Assembly (NCBI RefSeq): GCF_019175385.1
Contig: NC_083346.1
Location: 88,550,543-88,614,542 of the forward strand
Length of the DNA stretch: 64,000 bases
DNA from: Lycium barbarum
Taxonomy: Eukaryota; Streptophyta; Magnoliopsida; Solanales; Solanaceae
Reading direction: 5' to 3'
Shown here: positions 1 to 11,679 of the stretch, in pieces
Numbering within the stretch: the stretch's first letter is position 1
Layout of the letters: each line of letters begins with the position of its first letter
Translations under genes and position numbers: made by a program
The notes under the pieces: generated by a model
What the model was told of the DNA's origin: nothing
Databases searched by the model: none
The model's input: only the letters and a program-made list of their open reading frames with translations

Positions 1-114
1 GTGGGACTTCTGAGGAGGCGGTACTCAGTTAGGCCGCGGTGCTTCTCATGGTTCCAGAGGTGATTCCCAGCCAGCTAGAGATGGTTTTCAGAGTGCGAGA
101 GGGGGATCCCATAC
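1..114 (+). pseudogene. Gag linker fragment of gypsy element P
   Basis: Reading frame 2 gives a Gly/Ser/Arg-rich stretch with one stop near its start, typical of the low-complexity linker of chromoviral Gag. It breaks off at CATAC (110-114), the target duplication of solo LTR-A. When LTR-A is ignored, the frame continues at 11685 into a [19 protein letters not shown] run that resembles the start of the protease region of such polyproteins. It is therefore the left half of a gene split by an insertion, not an independent ORF. Confidence 0.6.
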
Positions 115-317
115 CATCACACCCCAATTCTGATGGGGCATGATGGGCACCCGACCCTCACTTAGAGCCGAGCGAACCCGCTGGTTCCTATTATACTCAT
201 AATCGTATTGGACTCTTAATCATGAAATGATATGCATGTGAAAGCTTTTCAAAGCATGCTTTCCATCTTTCTTAACTCATGTCAAAACTCTGTAATAGTA
301 TGAATCCGTAAAGTAAT

Positions 318-3300
318 TGTCACGACCCAAACCCCGTGGGCCGCGACTGGTACCCTAACTGGATACCCATACGTACCTATCTGATCGAATTCGAATCATA
401 CAGATTTTTTTTTTTCGTTTCAAAACAGAAGTACGGAAATAAGCCGATGCAAATACGGCACGCGCGCAACCATACGTATATATACATATATACCTGAACA
501 TACAGACATTTACAGATAAGCCGATGAGGCTAACATACAGACGAAACCCGTAACCCACATATCCATCTACAGGCCTCTACAGACATACAGAATCATATGA
601 CGGGACAGGGCCCCGCCGTACCCAGAATATACACACATACGGAGTGCACAGAAGACAGAAAATATATACCAAAAGATATGCTCCGGGTCAAAGGAGCTCT
701 TCAAAAAGCAGAGTCGGAAACCTACGCGGGCGGCGTATCACCTGGTGCGTCTGTACCTGCGGGCATGTAGCGCAGCCCCCGAAGAACGGGGGTCAGTACG
801 GAAAATGTACCGAGTATGTAAAGCAGAAACGTAACAGATATAAACATAGTCCGAACTAGAGTCACAGAAATATAACGGGCAAAATCATAAGTCAAACTAA
901 CGGACAGAATTATGATCCAGACAGACATATAGAATCGTTTTACACAAATGAACAGAATTATAGTTCGGACAGACAGACGGAATCATAATACGGACAGACG
1001 AGCAGAATCTGAATCCATACGGACATACAGAAGCAGAAGCCATACGGACAAACAGAAATAGTCGTAACATAGACGGACAGACAGCCAGTAGTATGACGGA
1101 CAGAATTATGCATGCAGAGTAGCACAGAGTCACACAAAATCATACAAAGGCGTGTGCTTTATAAATACAGATGGCACACGCATATATTCATACAGATCCC
1201 GGCCCTGTCTGGGGGCGCGGTAACAGAACCCGGCCCTCTTAGTACGGGACGCGGTGGACAGACAGAATCATATCAGATCATATGCCATCCTGGCCGCCAT
1301 CCCCATACACAGATCATACAGACATACAGATCCCGGCCCGTACGCCGAGGGACGCGGTGAACAATGCAGAGAAATATGCACGATAACAGAACCTGGCCCG
1401 GGTCGCAGTGAAAGAATGCATTGAGACAGACACGAATCGATAAATGAGAAACCACCTACCTACAGACTCAACATACAGACTCGATTAATCAGAAGGGTGC
1501 CAAACGGCGAGCCAAAATCAGAATATCCAGATAGTATGCATAGCACGCGCTCATATCCTAATTAGGAAGGCACGACAGATTATCAGAGTGGGATGCTCGG
1601 ATGTTCAGAAATAATATTGTATAAATTACACAAAAATATCCATAATATTCACAAAATAATAGTTCAGAAGTTTTTGGAGAAGATCGGACCAAAACAGAAG
1701 TATTTTAAAAATCGTACCGGAAGTATCGGGCCTTGTGGGCCCACCTCGGACCAACCCGAGGCTACATACGTAAATTACTGATGATTGACCTTATGAGGTC
1801 ACCCATACTCATTCGGAAGTGTTCCGACTCCGTTTGGGGAAGTTTTGTACAAAATCTCACTTTAAGGGCAATTTGCAATAAAATAGTTTCAATTGAATTG
1901 AAGGAATTGGAGCGTTTTTCCGTCTCGAATTCCGGGGAACGGAGTCGGACTTAAGGCTCGCGGTCAAGCCTACCACATCCAGAACATGCCTAGGAACGTA
2001 GAGAAGTGCTTCACATACCTCGATGGCGCCTTATGCTCTCTTGGCGTCAATCCAAATTTCGCCCAAAATCTGGAAATGGTCAAGTTTACCATTTGGTTAG
2101 TTTCATTCTTTCAATACTCTATCTTTACACATAATTGCCTACCGAAATTTCGGCAGCATTTCCTCTGTATATACGACATCCCCAAAAGTTAAAACACAGC
2201 CAACAACCAACACAACAACCCAGAGAATGATATCAAAACAACAACAAACATCAAGACATACATTAAGGCATCATTAGCCATCTTCCAACATAACGAAACC
2301 TTTTCCGTTTCAAACTTACATTTCCAAACCAAACTTATTATTTTCGCATCTATTATCCATCAAGATCATTATAGCATACGTCAGAGGCATATCATACCAT
2401 TTCCACACAATATACACAAGATATGCAACACATACCAACTTTCCATTAAGCTACTACTTGTCCAATTTTTCCTAACTTTCAACATACAAGTTCGTTATAC
2501 ATTGCCATCTTCCGAATTCATCAACAATAACCATAATTTGCATCTCGATACTTTCATTTCCATTTCACTCCTTGAATCTCACGGCCACATACTATTTTTT
2601 TTTCCAATCTTCACTAATTCATTCCACTTCCATTTCTAATATAATTTCTATCATAACAACAACTAGAATACATCATAAAAATTCAACTCATTACATCAAT
2701 ACATCAACACACACACACGGCCACTTTCCAACAAACACACCCACTTTGCAAACTTCCATATTTTCACAAATTCTATTCATTTCTACATTTCACAACATAA
2801 ACAAAGCTCCATAACATAATAAAAAGGGATGGATTCTTACCTTTTCCCAATTCTTCCACTTGCCACAATAGGTAGTTTCTTGCCACAATAGTTATACCAA
2901 CTTGAAGAGTACCTTGTGCTTAGTTCAAATCTCACAAGAGATGAATTTTTGAACCAAGGAATTGGCTCCAATTTTTTTTTTCTTTTTCTTTTTTTTTCTT
3001 CACCCACCCGAAACCTCTCTCTCTTTTCTTTGTTCTTGCTTTATGTTTTGTTTCTTGAACCTTCTCAATACTTATCAATACATATATAATTCCCCATGGA
3101 ATTTAATTATTCCATGGGCTTGGACTCCTTTGGCCGGTTGGGCCCCCTTAAGTTGGGCCTTTCTCCACCTATTTTTTTTTTAGCCCAAAATGGCTAGATT
3201 TTGCAATTTATGGGACAAGTTCCCAAAATTCCAATTTTTGCCCTTGGCCACCTTTCGTAATTCCACACCATCACATTCATAACCTACACGTGCATACCAA

Positions 3301-3381
3301 GGAATGTCCAATTATGGCCTTATTCATCACAAGCCCATTTATCCTGAATTTTCCGAATGAACAAAAATGTCGGATGTAACA
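318..3381 (-). repeat. E1 3' LTR
   Basis: The plus strand starts TGTCACGACC and ends GGATGTAACA (TG...CA). It is almost identical to 6228-9292. It is 3' on the element's own strand because the polypurine tract abuts its right edge and gag reads leftward toward it. It contains CCGAAATTTCGG near 2144 and the conserved hairpin block at 751-826. Confidence 0.95.
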
Positions 3382-3396
3382 TCCTCCCCCCCTTTA
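3382..3396 (-). other. E1 polypurine tract (PPT)
   Basis: On the minus strand this reads AAAGGGGGGGAGGA directly before the 3' LTR, the expected plus-strand DNA primer site. The same tract adjoins the 3' LTR of E2 at 33747. Confidence 0.85.
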
Positions 3397-4563
3397 GGAA
3401 CATTCGTCCTCCAATGTTAAATTTACCTTATGGGGCGTCATACTACTTCGGGAGGGTTCTCTTTACAATCGTCCTTTACCGACTTTCCGACATGGCTTCT
3501 CTGCCAACATTATGGGGTAATTTTTTTTCACATCACTGATTTAAATACCTTCATAATATATCTTCTCGTACCCCACGCAATCGTCGAACCATAAGCTATA
3601 TTCTTGTAACTGACGAACGCTTTCCAGACGTCATAGTCCGTATCATTTCTTGTTACACTCCGGGGATTTCTACCACATCAATATAATCCCACTTCATACC
3701 AGACACTTCTTACCAACAGATTCAGGACTGGAACCGGACACGTAGAAGCATATCGGACGGGTTCGTAACCGGAAGCTGACATGCTAAACTCTGGCGGATG
3801 GATTCATAATCAAAAGAAGAGATACGGAAATATGTCAGACAGGAACGTATTCAGAATCAACCATACAAATCGTCTTGGGTGTCGCTTATCGACTTTTTCA
3901 AAGATTCTGCTTACTCGCCCTTCTTATCTCTCTCTTTCCCTACTATCCATACTCTTTTTCCTTTTACAGCTATCGTCATACCAGACTAACTTATGATGTA
4001 CTTGGGCGTTTTCTACCCCCTGACAACATTCGGGTCGTCGCTGACTGTTATCCAGATTCGCTAAATTTTTCCGAGTGGTATCACACCTTTCCTTTTTGCC
4101 CACTTAATCCGCGTCGGACTGTGTGGTTTTTATAGAGGCGCTAATTACTCCATACATTCTCTTTTCCTTTAGATTACCCCAAATTTTCATTTATATCAGT
4201 CATACCTGCACTTGTGCAAAACTTTGCATTACTTCCCAGGGGGTCACCCATCCCAGAATTGCTATGGCCTGAGCACGCTTAACTCCGAAACTTTCATGCA
4301 TTTCGACACGTTAGGGCTAATATAATTTCGTCGATTGCCCCTCACGACCTTTGTCACGTAATTTTAGAGTAAATCGGGGTCTTCGCAGATTTTCTGAAAA
4401 ATTTTGGTAGCGGTTCCCACCCCCGGCTAAGTCATACCCATACCATATTGCTTTTCTGAATCTCGGTATCCACCAAATTAACATTTATCTTACTATTTCC
4501 AATACCCAGAAGTATAAGATCACGTAATTCAGCAAAATACAAACTTATCCATACATACATTTC
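3397..4563 (-). other. E1 3' internal region without pol
   Basis: This is 1.17 kb between the gag stop and the PPT. No protease, RT, RNase H or integrase motifs are readable in any frame. The last 60 bases before the PPT match the corresponding 3' untranslated stretch of E2 (ATTCGTCCTC and neighbours), so this end is shared with the autonomous relative. The middle is unrelated to E2 and holds a 5S rRNA-like module (4231-4340). The short open frames in it look like chance. Confidence 0.7.
4231..4340 (-). pseudogene. 5S rRNA-like module in E1 (decayed)
   Basis: The minus strand matches the 3' half of plant 5S rRNA well: GAGTTAAGCGTGCT, then GGATGGGTGACC followed by CCCTGGGAAGT. The 5' half aligns more loosely (GCAATCGACGAA... 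in place of GCGATCATACCA...). The order and spacing of the internal promoter boxes are kept, but there are many substitutions, so it is not a functional gene. It lies in sense orientation between gag and the PPT. A second module with a shared upstream flank (GTGAYAAAGGTC) is at 22784-22892 in element B. Confidence 0.75.
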
Positions 4564-6024
4564 TCAAAAAGGATTGGCTGGCGTACCTGGGCGTGCACTC
4601 GAAGACGCTCCTGGGTCCTGCCGGCCGGTTAAAGCAAACACGCGGTTCGAAGGACCGCTGTAACCAGAAGCTGCACCACGTCCTCTGCCACGACCCGCTG
4701 GCGCTGGTGCTGGTGCTGGTGCTGGTGCTGGTGCTGGTGCTGGTGCTGGTGCTCCTCGCCCCGCAGGGCGCATGGCCGCTGAAGGAGAAGATGAGCCTGC
4801 AACGGACCCAGCAGGCCGGGCTGAACCCGAACTGCCCTTAAGTGGGCACTCTCTGACTCGATGGTCTGGGCTCCCACAAAAATAACAAGCGCCCGTAGCG
4901 CGGTAACACTCCCCCGGGTGGGGCCTCCCACAATAAGAACACGGGGGTATGGGTGGCCTCGACTGACCGGGACCTCTGGAGCTCTGTCCTGCGAACTGTG
5001 GGGGCGTACTGTAGGCTGACTGGGACGAATACCTATTTCTCTGCCGCTGGGAAGGCTCGCTCTGAAATCCCTCTGAATACCCAGCCGATCTGGCTCTCTT
5101 AGGCTGGCCCCTGTCGTAACCCCTATCAGGCCGACGTTCCCTACGTCGGTCCTCCATGCCCTGGGCGTGTGCCTGTACCCGGGCTACATGCATCCCTGGC
5201 TGAGCAGCCACAGCCAAACAACCATCAATCAGATAAGAGTCCAGTCCCATCACATACCTGTGCACCCTGTCGGCCATCTCAGCTACTATGGTGGGTGCAT
5301 ACCTAGCCAGTGAGTCGAACTCTAGGCTGTACTCGCGAACACTCCTACCATTCTGTCTCAAGTTCAAGAACCGATCGACCCTAGCTCTTCGTAGCTCTGG
5401 TGGTAGAAAATGGTCAAGAAAGGCCTTAGTAAATCCGGCCCATACCGCTGGGGGAGCATCGTCACCCCTGGAGAGCTGCCAAGACTCATACCAATTTGCT
5501 GCCACCTCATATAATCGATACGAAGCCAACTCCACAGACTCAGTCGGCGAAGCCTTAATCAGTCGTAGTGTGCTCTCCATCTTTCTAATGAACTCCTGGG
5601 GATCCTCCTCAGGTTTTGCCCCGGAGAATTCTGGAGGATTACATGTCAGAAACTCACGAGCCCTGGAGCTCTCATACCTGTCCGTACGACCGCCCCCAAA
5701 TCCATGCCTGCGAACCTGCTCCGCCATTAATGTGGTCAATAGCTGAACCGCATCTCGCATGGCCCTACTCTCCGCCCCTGCCGGTGGAGCTGGAGGCTCG
5801 GGCGCTGGAACCTCAGGAGCTTGCGGTGGAGCCGTCTCCCGATTAGCAGCCCCTGCTGTTCTGATATCCTCTCGCGAAGGGGGTGTAACAGACCCAGACG
5901 ACGGGGGCACATCCTCAAGTGCAGGCTGAACACTGGCCCTGGTAACCCTCGGGGCCTGGCTAGTCTCTCCTGCTTCAATCCTCGCCTTGCCCTTCTGGGC
6001 GGCTGTTGCCTTCCTCGGAGGCAT
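4564..6024 (-). CDS. Gag polyprotein of gag-only element E1
   Basis: This is an intact 486-residue Gag starting MPPRKATAAQ. The retrotransposon Gag (capsid) domain spans about residues 123-295 (REFLTCNPPEFSG through [10 protein letters not shown]). A CCHC zinc knuckle lies at 380-393 (C-x2-C-x4-H-x4-C), preceded by a Cys-rich CSYCGRPHPGECY at 362-373. A proline/alanine run at 424-443 comes from an expanded GCTGGT-type DNA repeat. The protein ends cleanly (GTPANPF, stop) just where E2's polyprotein continues into protease. Gag packages element RNA into cytoplasmic particles; without pol, E1 would need reverse transcriptase and integrase from an E2-like partner. It is an uninterrupted frame in a young element, so it is probably still translatable. 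Confidence 0.9.
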   Translation of the reverse strand: MPPRKATAAQKGKARIEAGETSQAPRVTRASVQPALEDVPPSSGSVTPPSREDIRTAGAANRETAPPQAPEVPAPEPPAPPAGAESRAMRDAVQLLTTLMAEQVRRHGFGGGRTDRYESSRAREFLTCNPPEFSGAKPEEDPQEFIRKMESTLRLIKASPTESVELASYRLYEVAANWYESWQLSRGDDAPPAVWAGFTKAFLDHFLPPELRRARVDRFLNLRQNGRSVREYSLEFDSLARYAPTIVAEMADRVHRYVMGLDSYLIDGCLAVAAQPGMHVARVQAHAQGMEDRRRERRPDRGYDRGQPKRARSAGYSEGFQSEPSQRQRNRYSSQSAYSTPPQFAGQSSRGPGQSRPPIPPCSYCGRPHPGECYRATGACYFCGSPDHRVRECPLKGSSGSARPAGSVAGSSSPSAAMRPAGRGAPAPAPAPAPAPAPAPAPAGRGRGRGAASGYSGPSNRVFALTGRQDPGASSSARPGTPANPF

Positions 6025-6227
6025 CGCTGAAACATAGCAGATCGTTAGGAGAGGATCATCCTACTAATACAGTTCTATCGCACGATCTAAGAATCCAAAG
6101 AAGGGTAACATCCTAAATGCCCTGTAGCTTCCTGTTTATAGATGTGGTGCACAACACATCGATAAACAAGACTCTACTAGACACGGCCTGTAGACATACC
6201 GAGGACTAACCGCTCTGATACCACTTT
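6025..6227 (-). other. E1 leader between PBS and gag
   Basis: About 200 bases lie between PBS and gag ATG. They match E2's leader (38736-38938) closely along their length, including the CTATCGCACGATCTAAGA and CTAAATGCCCTGTAG blocks. A related leader is found in element B (17208-17380). Leaders of LTR elements usually carry packaging signals, so this conservation fits shared particles. Confidence 0.7.
6212..6223 (-). other. E1 primer binding site (initiator tRNA-Met)
   Basis: The minus strand reads TGGTATCAGAGC, the complement of the 3' end of plant initiator tRNA-Met, four bases from the 5' LTR end. It fixes the element's orientation. Confidence 0.95.
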
Positions 6228-9200
6228 TGTCACGACCCAAACCCCGTGGGCCGCGACTGGTACCCTAACTGGATACCCATACGTACCTATCTGATCGAAT
6301 TCGAATCATACAGATTTTTTTTTTTTTCGTTTCAAAACAGAAGTACGGAAATAGGCCGATGCAAATACGGCACGCGCGCAACCATACGTATATATACATA
6401 TATACCTGAACATACAGACATTTACAGATAAGCCGATGAGGCTAACATACAGACGAAACCCGTAACCCACATATCCATCTACAGGCCTCTACAGACATAC
6501 AGAATCATATGACGGGACAGGGCCCCGCCGTACCCAGAATATACACACATACGGAGTGCACAGAAGACAGAAAATATATACCAAAAGATATGCTCCGGGT
6601 CAAAGGAGCTCTTCAAAAAGCAGAGTCGGAAACCTACGCGGGCGGCGTATCACCTGGTGCGTCTGTACCTGCGGGCATGTAGCGCAGCCCCCGAAGAACG
6701 GGGGTCAGTACGGAAAATGTACCGAGTATGTAAAGCAGAAACGTAACAGATATAAACATAGTCCGAACTAGAGTCACAGAAATATAACGGGCAAAATCAT
6801 AAGTCAAACTAACGGACAGAATTATGATCCAGACAGACATATAGAATCGTTTTACACAAATGAACAGAATTATAGTTCGGACAGACAGACGGAATCATAA
6901 TACGGACAGACGAGCAGAATCTGAATCCATACGGACATACAGAAGCAGAAGCCATACGGACAAACAGAAATAGTCGTAACATAGACGGACAGACAGCCAG
7001 TAGTATGACGGACAGAATTATGCATGCAGAGTAGCACAGAGTCACACAAAATCATACAAAGGCGTGTGCTTTATAAATACAGATGGCACACGCATATATT
7101 CATACAGATCCCGGCCCTGTCTGGGGGCGCGGTAACAGAACCCGGCCCTCTTAGTACGGGACGCGGTGGACAGACAGAATCATATCAGATCATATGCCAT
7201 CCTGGCCGCCATCCCCATACACAGATCATACAGACATACAGATCCCGGCCCGTACGCCGAGGGACGCGGTGAACAATGCAGAGAAATATGCACGATAACA
7301 GAACCTGGCCCGGGTCGCAGTGAAAGAATGCATTGAGACAGACACGAATCGATAAATGAGAAACCACCTACCTACAGACTCAACATACAGACTCGATCAA
7401 TCAGAAGGGTGCCAAACGGCGAGCCAAAATCAGAATATCCAGATAGTATGCATAGCACGCGCTCATATCCTAATTAGGAAGGCACGACAGATTATCAGAG
7501 TGGGATGCTCGGATGTTCAGAAATAATATTGTATAAATTACACAAAAATATCCATAATATTCACAAAATAATAGTTCAGAAGTTTTTGGAGAAGATCGGA
7601 CCAAAACAGAAGTATTTTAAAAATCGTACCGGAAGTATCGGGCCTTGTGGGCCCACCTCGGACCAACCCGAGGCTACATACGTAAATTACTGATGATTGA
7701 CCTTATGAGGTCACCCATACTCATTCGGAAGTGTTCCGACTCCGTTTGGGGAAGTTTTGTACAAAATCTCACTTTAAGGGCAATTTGCAATAAAATAGTT
7801 TCAATTGAATTGAAGGAATTGGAGCGTTTTTCCGTCTCGAATTCCGGGGAACGGAGTCGGACTTAAGGCTCGCGGTCGAGCCTACCACATCCAGAACATG
7901 CCTAGGAACGTAGAGAAGTGCTTCACATACCTCGATGGCGCCTTATGCTCTCTTGGCGTCAATCCAAATTTCGCCCAAAATCTGGAAATGGTCAAGTTTA
8001 CCATTTGGTTAGTTTCATTCTTTCAATACTCTATCTTTACACATAATTGCCTACCGAAATTTCGGCAGCATTTCCTCTGTATATACGACATCCCCAAAAG
8101 TTAAAACACAGCCAACAACCAACACAACAACCCAGAGAATGATATCAAAACAACAACAAACATCAAGACATACATTAAGGCATCATTAGCCATCTTCCAA
8201 CATAACGAAACCTTTTCCGTTTCAAACTTACATTTCCAAACCAAACTTATTATTTTCGCATCTATTATCCATCAAGATCATTATAGCATACGTCGGAGGC
8301 ATATCATACCATTTCCACACAATATACACAAGATATGCAACACATACCAACTTTCCATTAAGCTACTACTTGTCCAATTTTTCCTAACTTTCAACATACA
8401 AGTTCGTTATACATTGCCATCTTCCGAATTCATCAACAATAACCATAATTTGCATCTCGATACTTTCATTTCCATTTCACTCCTTGAATCTCACGGCCAC
8501 ATACTATTTTTTTTCCAATCTTCACTAATTCATTCCACTTCCATTTCTAATATAATTTCTATCATAACAACAACTAGAATACATCATAAAAATTCAACTC
8601 ATTACATCAATACATCAACACACACACACGGCCACTTTCCAACAAACACACCCACTTTGCAAACTTCCATATTTTCACAAATTCTATTCATTTCTACATT
8701 TCACAACATAAACAAAGCTCCATAACATAATAAAAAGGGATGGATTCTTACCTTTTCCCAATTCTTCCACTTGCCACAATAGGTAGTTTCTTGCCACAAT
8801 AGTTATACCAACTTGAAGAGTACCTTGTGCTTAGTTCAAATCTCACAAGAGATGAATTTTTGAACCAAGGAATTGGCTCCAATTTTTTTTTTCTTTTTCT
8901 TTTTTTTTCTTCACCCACCCGAAACCTCTCTCTCTTTTCTTTGTTCTTGCTTTATGTTTTGTTTCTTGAACCTTCTCAATACTTATCAATACATATATAA
9001 TTCCCCATGGAATTTAATTATTCCATGGGCTTGGACTCCTTTGGCCGGTTGGGCCCCCTTAAGTTGGGCCTTTCTCCACCTATTTTTTTTTTAGCCCAAA
9101 ATGGCTAGATTTTGCAATTTATGGGACAAGTTCCCAAAATTCCAATTTTTGCCCTTGGCCACCTTTCGTAATTCCACACCATCACATTCATAACCTACAC

Positions 9201-9292
9201 GTGCATACCAAGGAATGTCCAATTATGGCCTTATTCATCACAAGCCCATTTATCCTGAATTTTCCGAATGAACAAAAATGTCGGATGTAACA
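6228..9292 (-). repeat. E1 5' LTR
   Basis: This is the partner of 318-3381, adjacent to the PBS. It is the promoter-bearing copy: a TATATA box near 8993-9000 (minus) with a 12-bp-arm inverted repeat and TGGGCC motifs just upstream. TSD GTAAT follows at 9293-9297. Confidence 0.95.
8991..9072 (-). promoter_or_regulatory. Putative core promoter of E1 5' LTR
   Basis: On the minus strand this contains TGGGCC-type motifs (TTGGGCCC, site-II/TCP-like), a GGCCGG element, a long inverted repeat around 9004-9030 with arms CCCATGGAAT, then a TATATATG box. The same arrangement occurs in the 3' LTR around 3080-3160. Promoter role is inferred from position and motif content. Confidence 0.5.
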
Positions 9293-9570
9293 GTAATGCA
9301 TAATGCTACATCGACTGGCATAGCTGCTTACAAGGCTAATGTACTGTATACATGACTCTGTCTGCAAAAGACTCTAACATAAGATATGATATCAAAACCT
9401 AAGTTGGGACAGGACCCCAACATACCCATAATGTGCATGACTCAGCTCATGAGAACATACTCCGATGCGATATCACTCCGAACCGAATGGAGTCTACCAA
9501 TCTAGCTAACAGCCTGGAATATCCTATAGTCAAACTGCTAGATAACTTTCCTGCAAAGCAATATGGGACT

Positions 9571-9642
9571 GTGTGGCATGAAACACAGCGCCCCCAGGCA
9601 AAGGGACGTCAGTACGGATAATGTACTGAGTATGTAAAGCAT
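9571..9642 (-). other. Conserved LTR hairpin block, copy in LTR-A
   Basis: Sense (minus) order is GCTTTACATACTCAGTACAT, a short gap, CGTACTGACGTCCC, a small loop, GGGGGCGCTGTG, then TTTCATGCC. Equivalent blocks are at 751-826, 6663-6737, 17793-17870, 22151-22215, 27923-27996, 31194-31270, 39425-39501 and 58638-58714. Stem bases differ among copies but stay mostly pairable. Confidence 0.6.
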
Positions 9643-10084
9643 AATCAATAGCATAATGAAAGCATATGAAATAACATAGAATGGATGAGTTATGAAATGA
9701 AAGAGATAGGTATACCTCTAGCAATGCTCGTTATACTTACTTATCCTCTTTCTATTGGGAAACTTCCATTTCGTACATTTGAGTACATAGTAGTATCATA
9801 CCCAACCATAAAGGTTCGATGTCTTACGTACCCAGCCATAATAAAGCTTGGTGTTGTACGTACCTGGCCCTACCAAGGCTCAGTGTTATCCGTACCTGGA
9901 CCTACCAAGGCTCAGTGTTATACGTAACCAACTGCAGTGGTGTGCGCGCAATATATATCATACCCGGCCATATAGGCTCGGTGTCACAACATAGCATTCA
10001 TACATTTATAACATACATATATATATGAGAGAAACATTTCGACACTATCGGGGTGACACAAAGTCTATAAACTCCCGATTTCTA

Positions 10085-10256
10085 TTATTTAATCACTATC
10101 ATCTTTATCGTCATCACTATTATCATCGTCATCGTCATCATTATCATGATCACTATTATCGTTGTCATTATTATCGTTATCACTATTGTCAGCGTCATCA
10201 TTATCGTTATCACTATTGTCATTATCATCATCACTATTATCATCATTGTCGTACTC
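10085..10256. repeat. Degenerate trinucleotide repeat (TCA/TCG/TTA) in LTR-A
   Basis: This is a run of ATC/ATT/GTC-type triplets (tcatcactattatcatcg and similar). It creates a spurious His/Tyr/Arg-rich frame that should not be taken as a protein. Confidence 0.9.
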
Positions 10257-11152
10257 GTAACATATCTTTTACCTTTATCTCATAGAAGGCCCTTTATGAA
10301 CATAGACTCATAATTTTTCGTAATGTAAGAAAGTCATGGAAAAATTGGAGAATTCATGCCATGGAGTCATGCCTTAGAAAGAAGGGACTATCCTTACATA
10401 CCTTTTCGTTTAGCTATTCTATTGCTTGATCGTTCTCCTTCAATGCTCACGTTTCTACCTTCAAGAGAGTTCGTATCAACATTAGCTAATCGGTCACATG
10501 AACATGCTCAACTAAAGCTAGAGAAAATTGGGAAGCATTTCCTTTTTTTATACAACTTTCCCCATATCGTATATCAACTCCCAAACTTCTATAATAACAT
10601 TCACAATATTATAGCCAACAATATTCATTCACCTACATTACCCACATTTCCAAATTTCAGTTCAATTCATCGATAATCATGGTCATAGTACACTATTACG
10701 TTTTCTCACATATAATGTTTATCCCATGTTCTTATTGTCATTTATAACATATTTATAATCACAACATATCAAGAATCATGACTTATTCCCAACTACTACT
10801 TAAAATATCATTATTCTCACCTTTGTAACCCATTTTCTTTCTCCTTTCATAATCCAAGTCTTGCAACCCCTCAATGCCCTAAACAATATGGAATGATCAT
10901 AAAACTTACCTTAGATAGTGTGGGAATGAGCTTTGAGTGGAAATACTTCACTTGAGCCAAAACCCTAGTTCACTTCCAATGGGATTTCTTGACTTGGATG
11001 AACCCTAATGAGTTTCTTACACTTGATTCTCTTGGTTTGATGAAGTTGATCATGAATTTCTCTTGGGTTCTTGTAGAAGAAGGGTGGAGAGCTTTCTAGA
11101 GTGTTCTCGAAGTGTGGAGTGAGAAAATGAAATGAATTGAATGAGGTTGGGG

Positions 11153-11346
11153 TCCTTATATTAATTTTAAACCTGTCCCGACTCAGTTCTATGGACCAAC
11201 GTACGGTCCGTATAATTTATATGGACCGTATGTCTGGCCGTACATTTGGTCCAGTGAGGGCTGCCATTCTGGGCAGAATATACGGCCTAACATACGGCCA
11301 GTATATTTTATACGGCCAAAAATACGGCCAGTATGTTTGGCCGTAT
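11153..11346 (-). promoter_or_regulatory. Palindrome cluster and TATA region of LTR-A
   Basis: There are at least six copies of ATACGG/CCGTAT half-sites, often as back-to-back palindromes, between 11187 and 11346. They are followed on the minus strand by TTAATATAAGGACCCC (11153-11168), a TATA-like box. The matching cluster in LTR-C is at 19438-19590. Confidence 0.5.
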
Positions 11347-11679
11347 AATGCCAGTGTTTTGGAACTCGTTCTCGTCGACTCGTTTGATCTCCTATCCTTA
11401 TGGAACCTTCTTAACACTTGTTTAACACCTCATTAACAATCTAAGAGACGTTATAACTCTTCTCCAAGACATCATTAACTTGTTACTCGTAGATCTTTTC
11501 CGATACATAACGTATACCTTGCCTTTCTTGGCAAACTTTCTTCTCTTACCTCGAATGCCTTTGAAGTCTCAATTAGGATCATCAAATGCTATTTCTTACT
11601 AATTGAAACATCGTATAATTCGTGCCCTTCGTTAGTCTATTCACTAGGAATCAATGAATTTTTTTTCCGAGGTGTAACA

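Larger units (their letters stand above)
318..9292 (-). mobile_element. Element E1: gag-only (TR-GAG-like) gypsy retrotransposon, very young
   Basis: The element is complete: two LTRs of about 3,065 bp (318-3381 and 6228-9292), a 2,846-bp internal region, a tRNA-Met PBS next to the right LTR and a polypurine tract next to the left LTR. A perfect target duplication GTAAT lies at 313-317 and 9293-9297. Transcription runs on the minus strand. The only gene is an intact gag; protease, RT, RNase H and integrase are absent. By eye the two LTRs differ at about four substitutions and two homopolymer lengths, so insertion is recent. It sits inside solo LTR-A. Leader, PBS, PPT and Gag resemble those of E2, which has pol, suggesting mobilisation in trans. 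Confidence 0.93.
115..11679 (-). mobile_element. Solo LTR-A (gypsy), split by element E1
   Basis: The LTR consists of 115-317 plus 9298-11679, about 2.59 kb once E1 is removed. It is flanked by a perfect 5-bp target duplication CATAC (110-114 and 11680-11684). Its right end is GTGTAACA; its left end reads CATCACACCCC where relatives read TGTCACGACCC, so the terminal TG has mutated. It is clearly related to LTR-C: both carry the same run of ATACGG/CCGTAT palindromes and the same downstream block at 11360-11430. Orientation (minus) is inferred from relatives E1 and E2, where the TGTCACGACC end is the 3' end. No internal domain is present, so it is a solo LTR. It landed between gag and pol of P. 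Confidence 0.85.

Noticed and set aside
644..2192. Many 60-80 residue frames in E1 LTRs, repeated identically at 6556-8104
   Set aside because: They duplicate because the LTRs are identical; they have no motif and lie in non-coding LTR.
4593..4931. Leu/Val- and Gln/His-repeat frames over the E1 gag
   Set aside because: They are shadows of the GCTGGT repeat that encodes the Pro/Ala run of Gag.
6212..6223. GCTCTGATACCA as part of a tRNA gene
   Set aside because: Only the 12-base primer complement is present and it adjoins LTRs; no cloverleaf.
10025..10285. His/Tyr/Arg-rich 86-residue frame
   Set aside because: It is a product of a degenerate TCA/TCG/TTA repeat in LTR-A.
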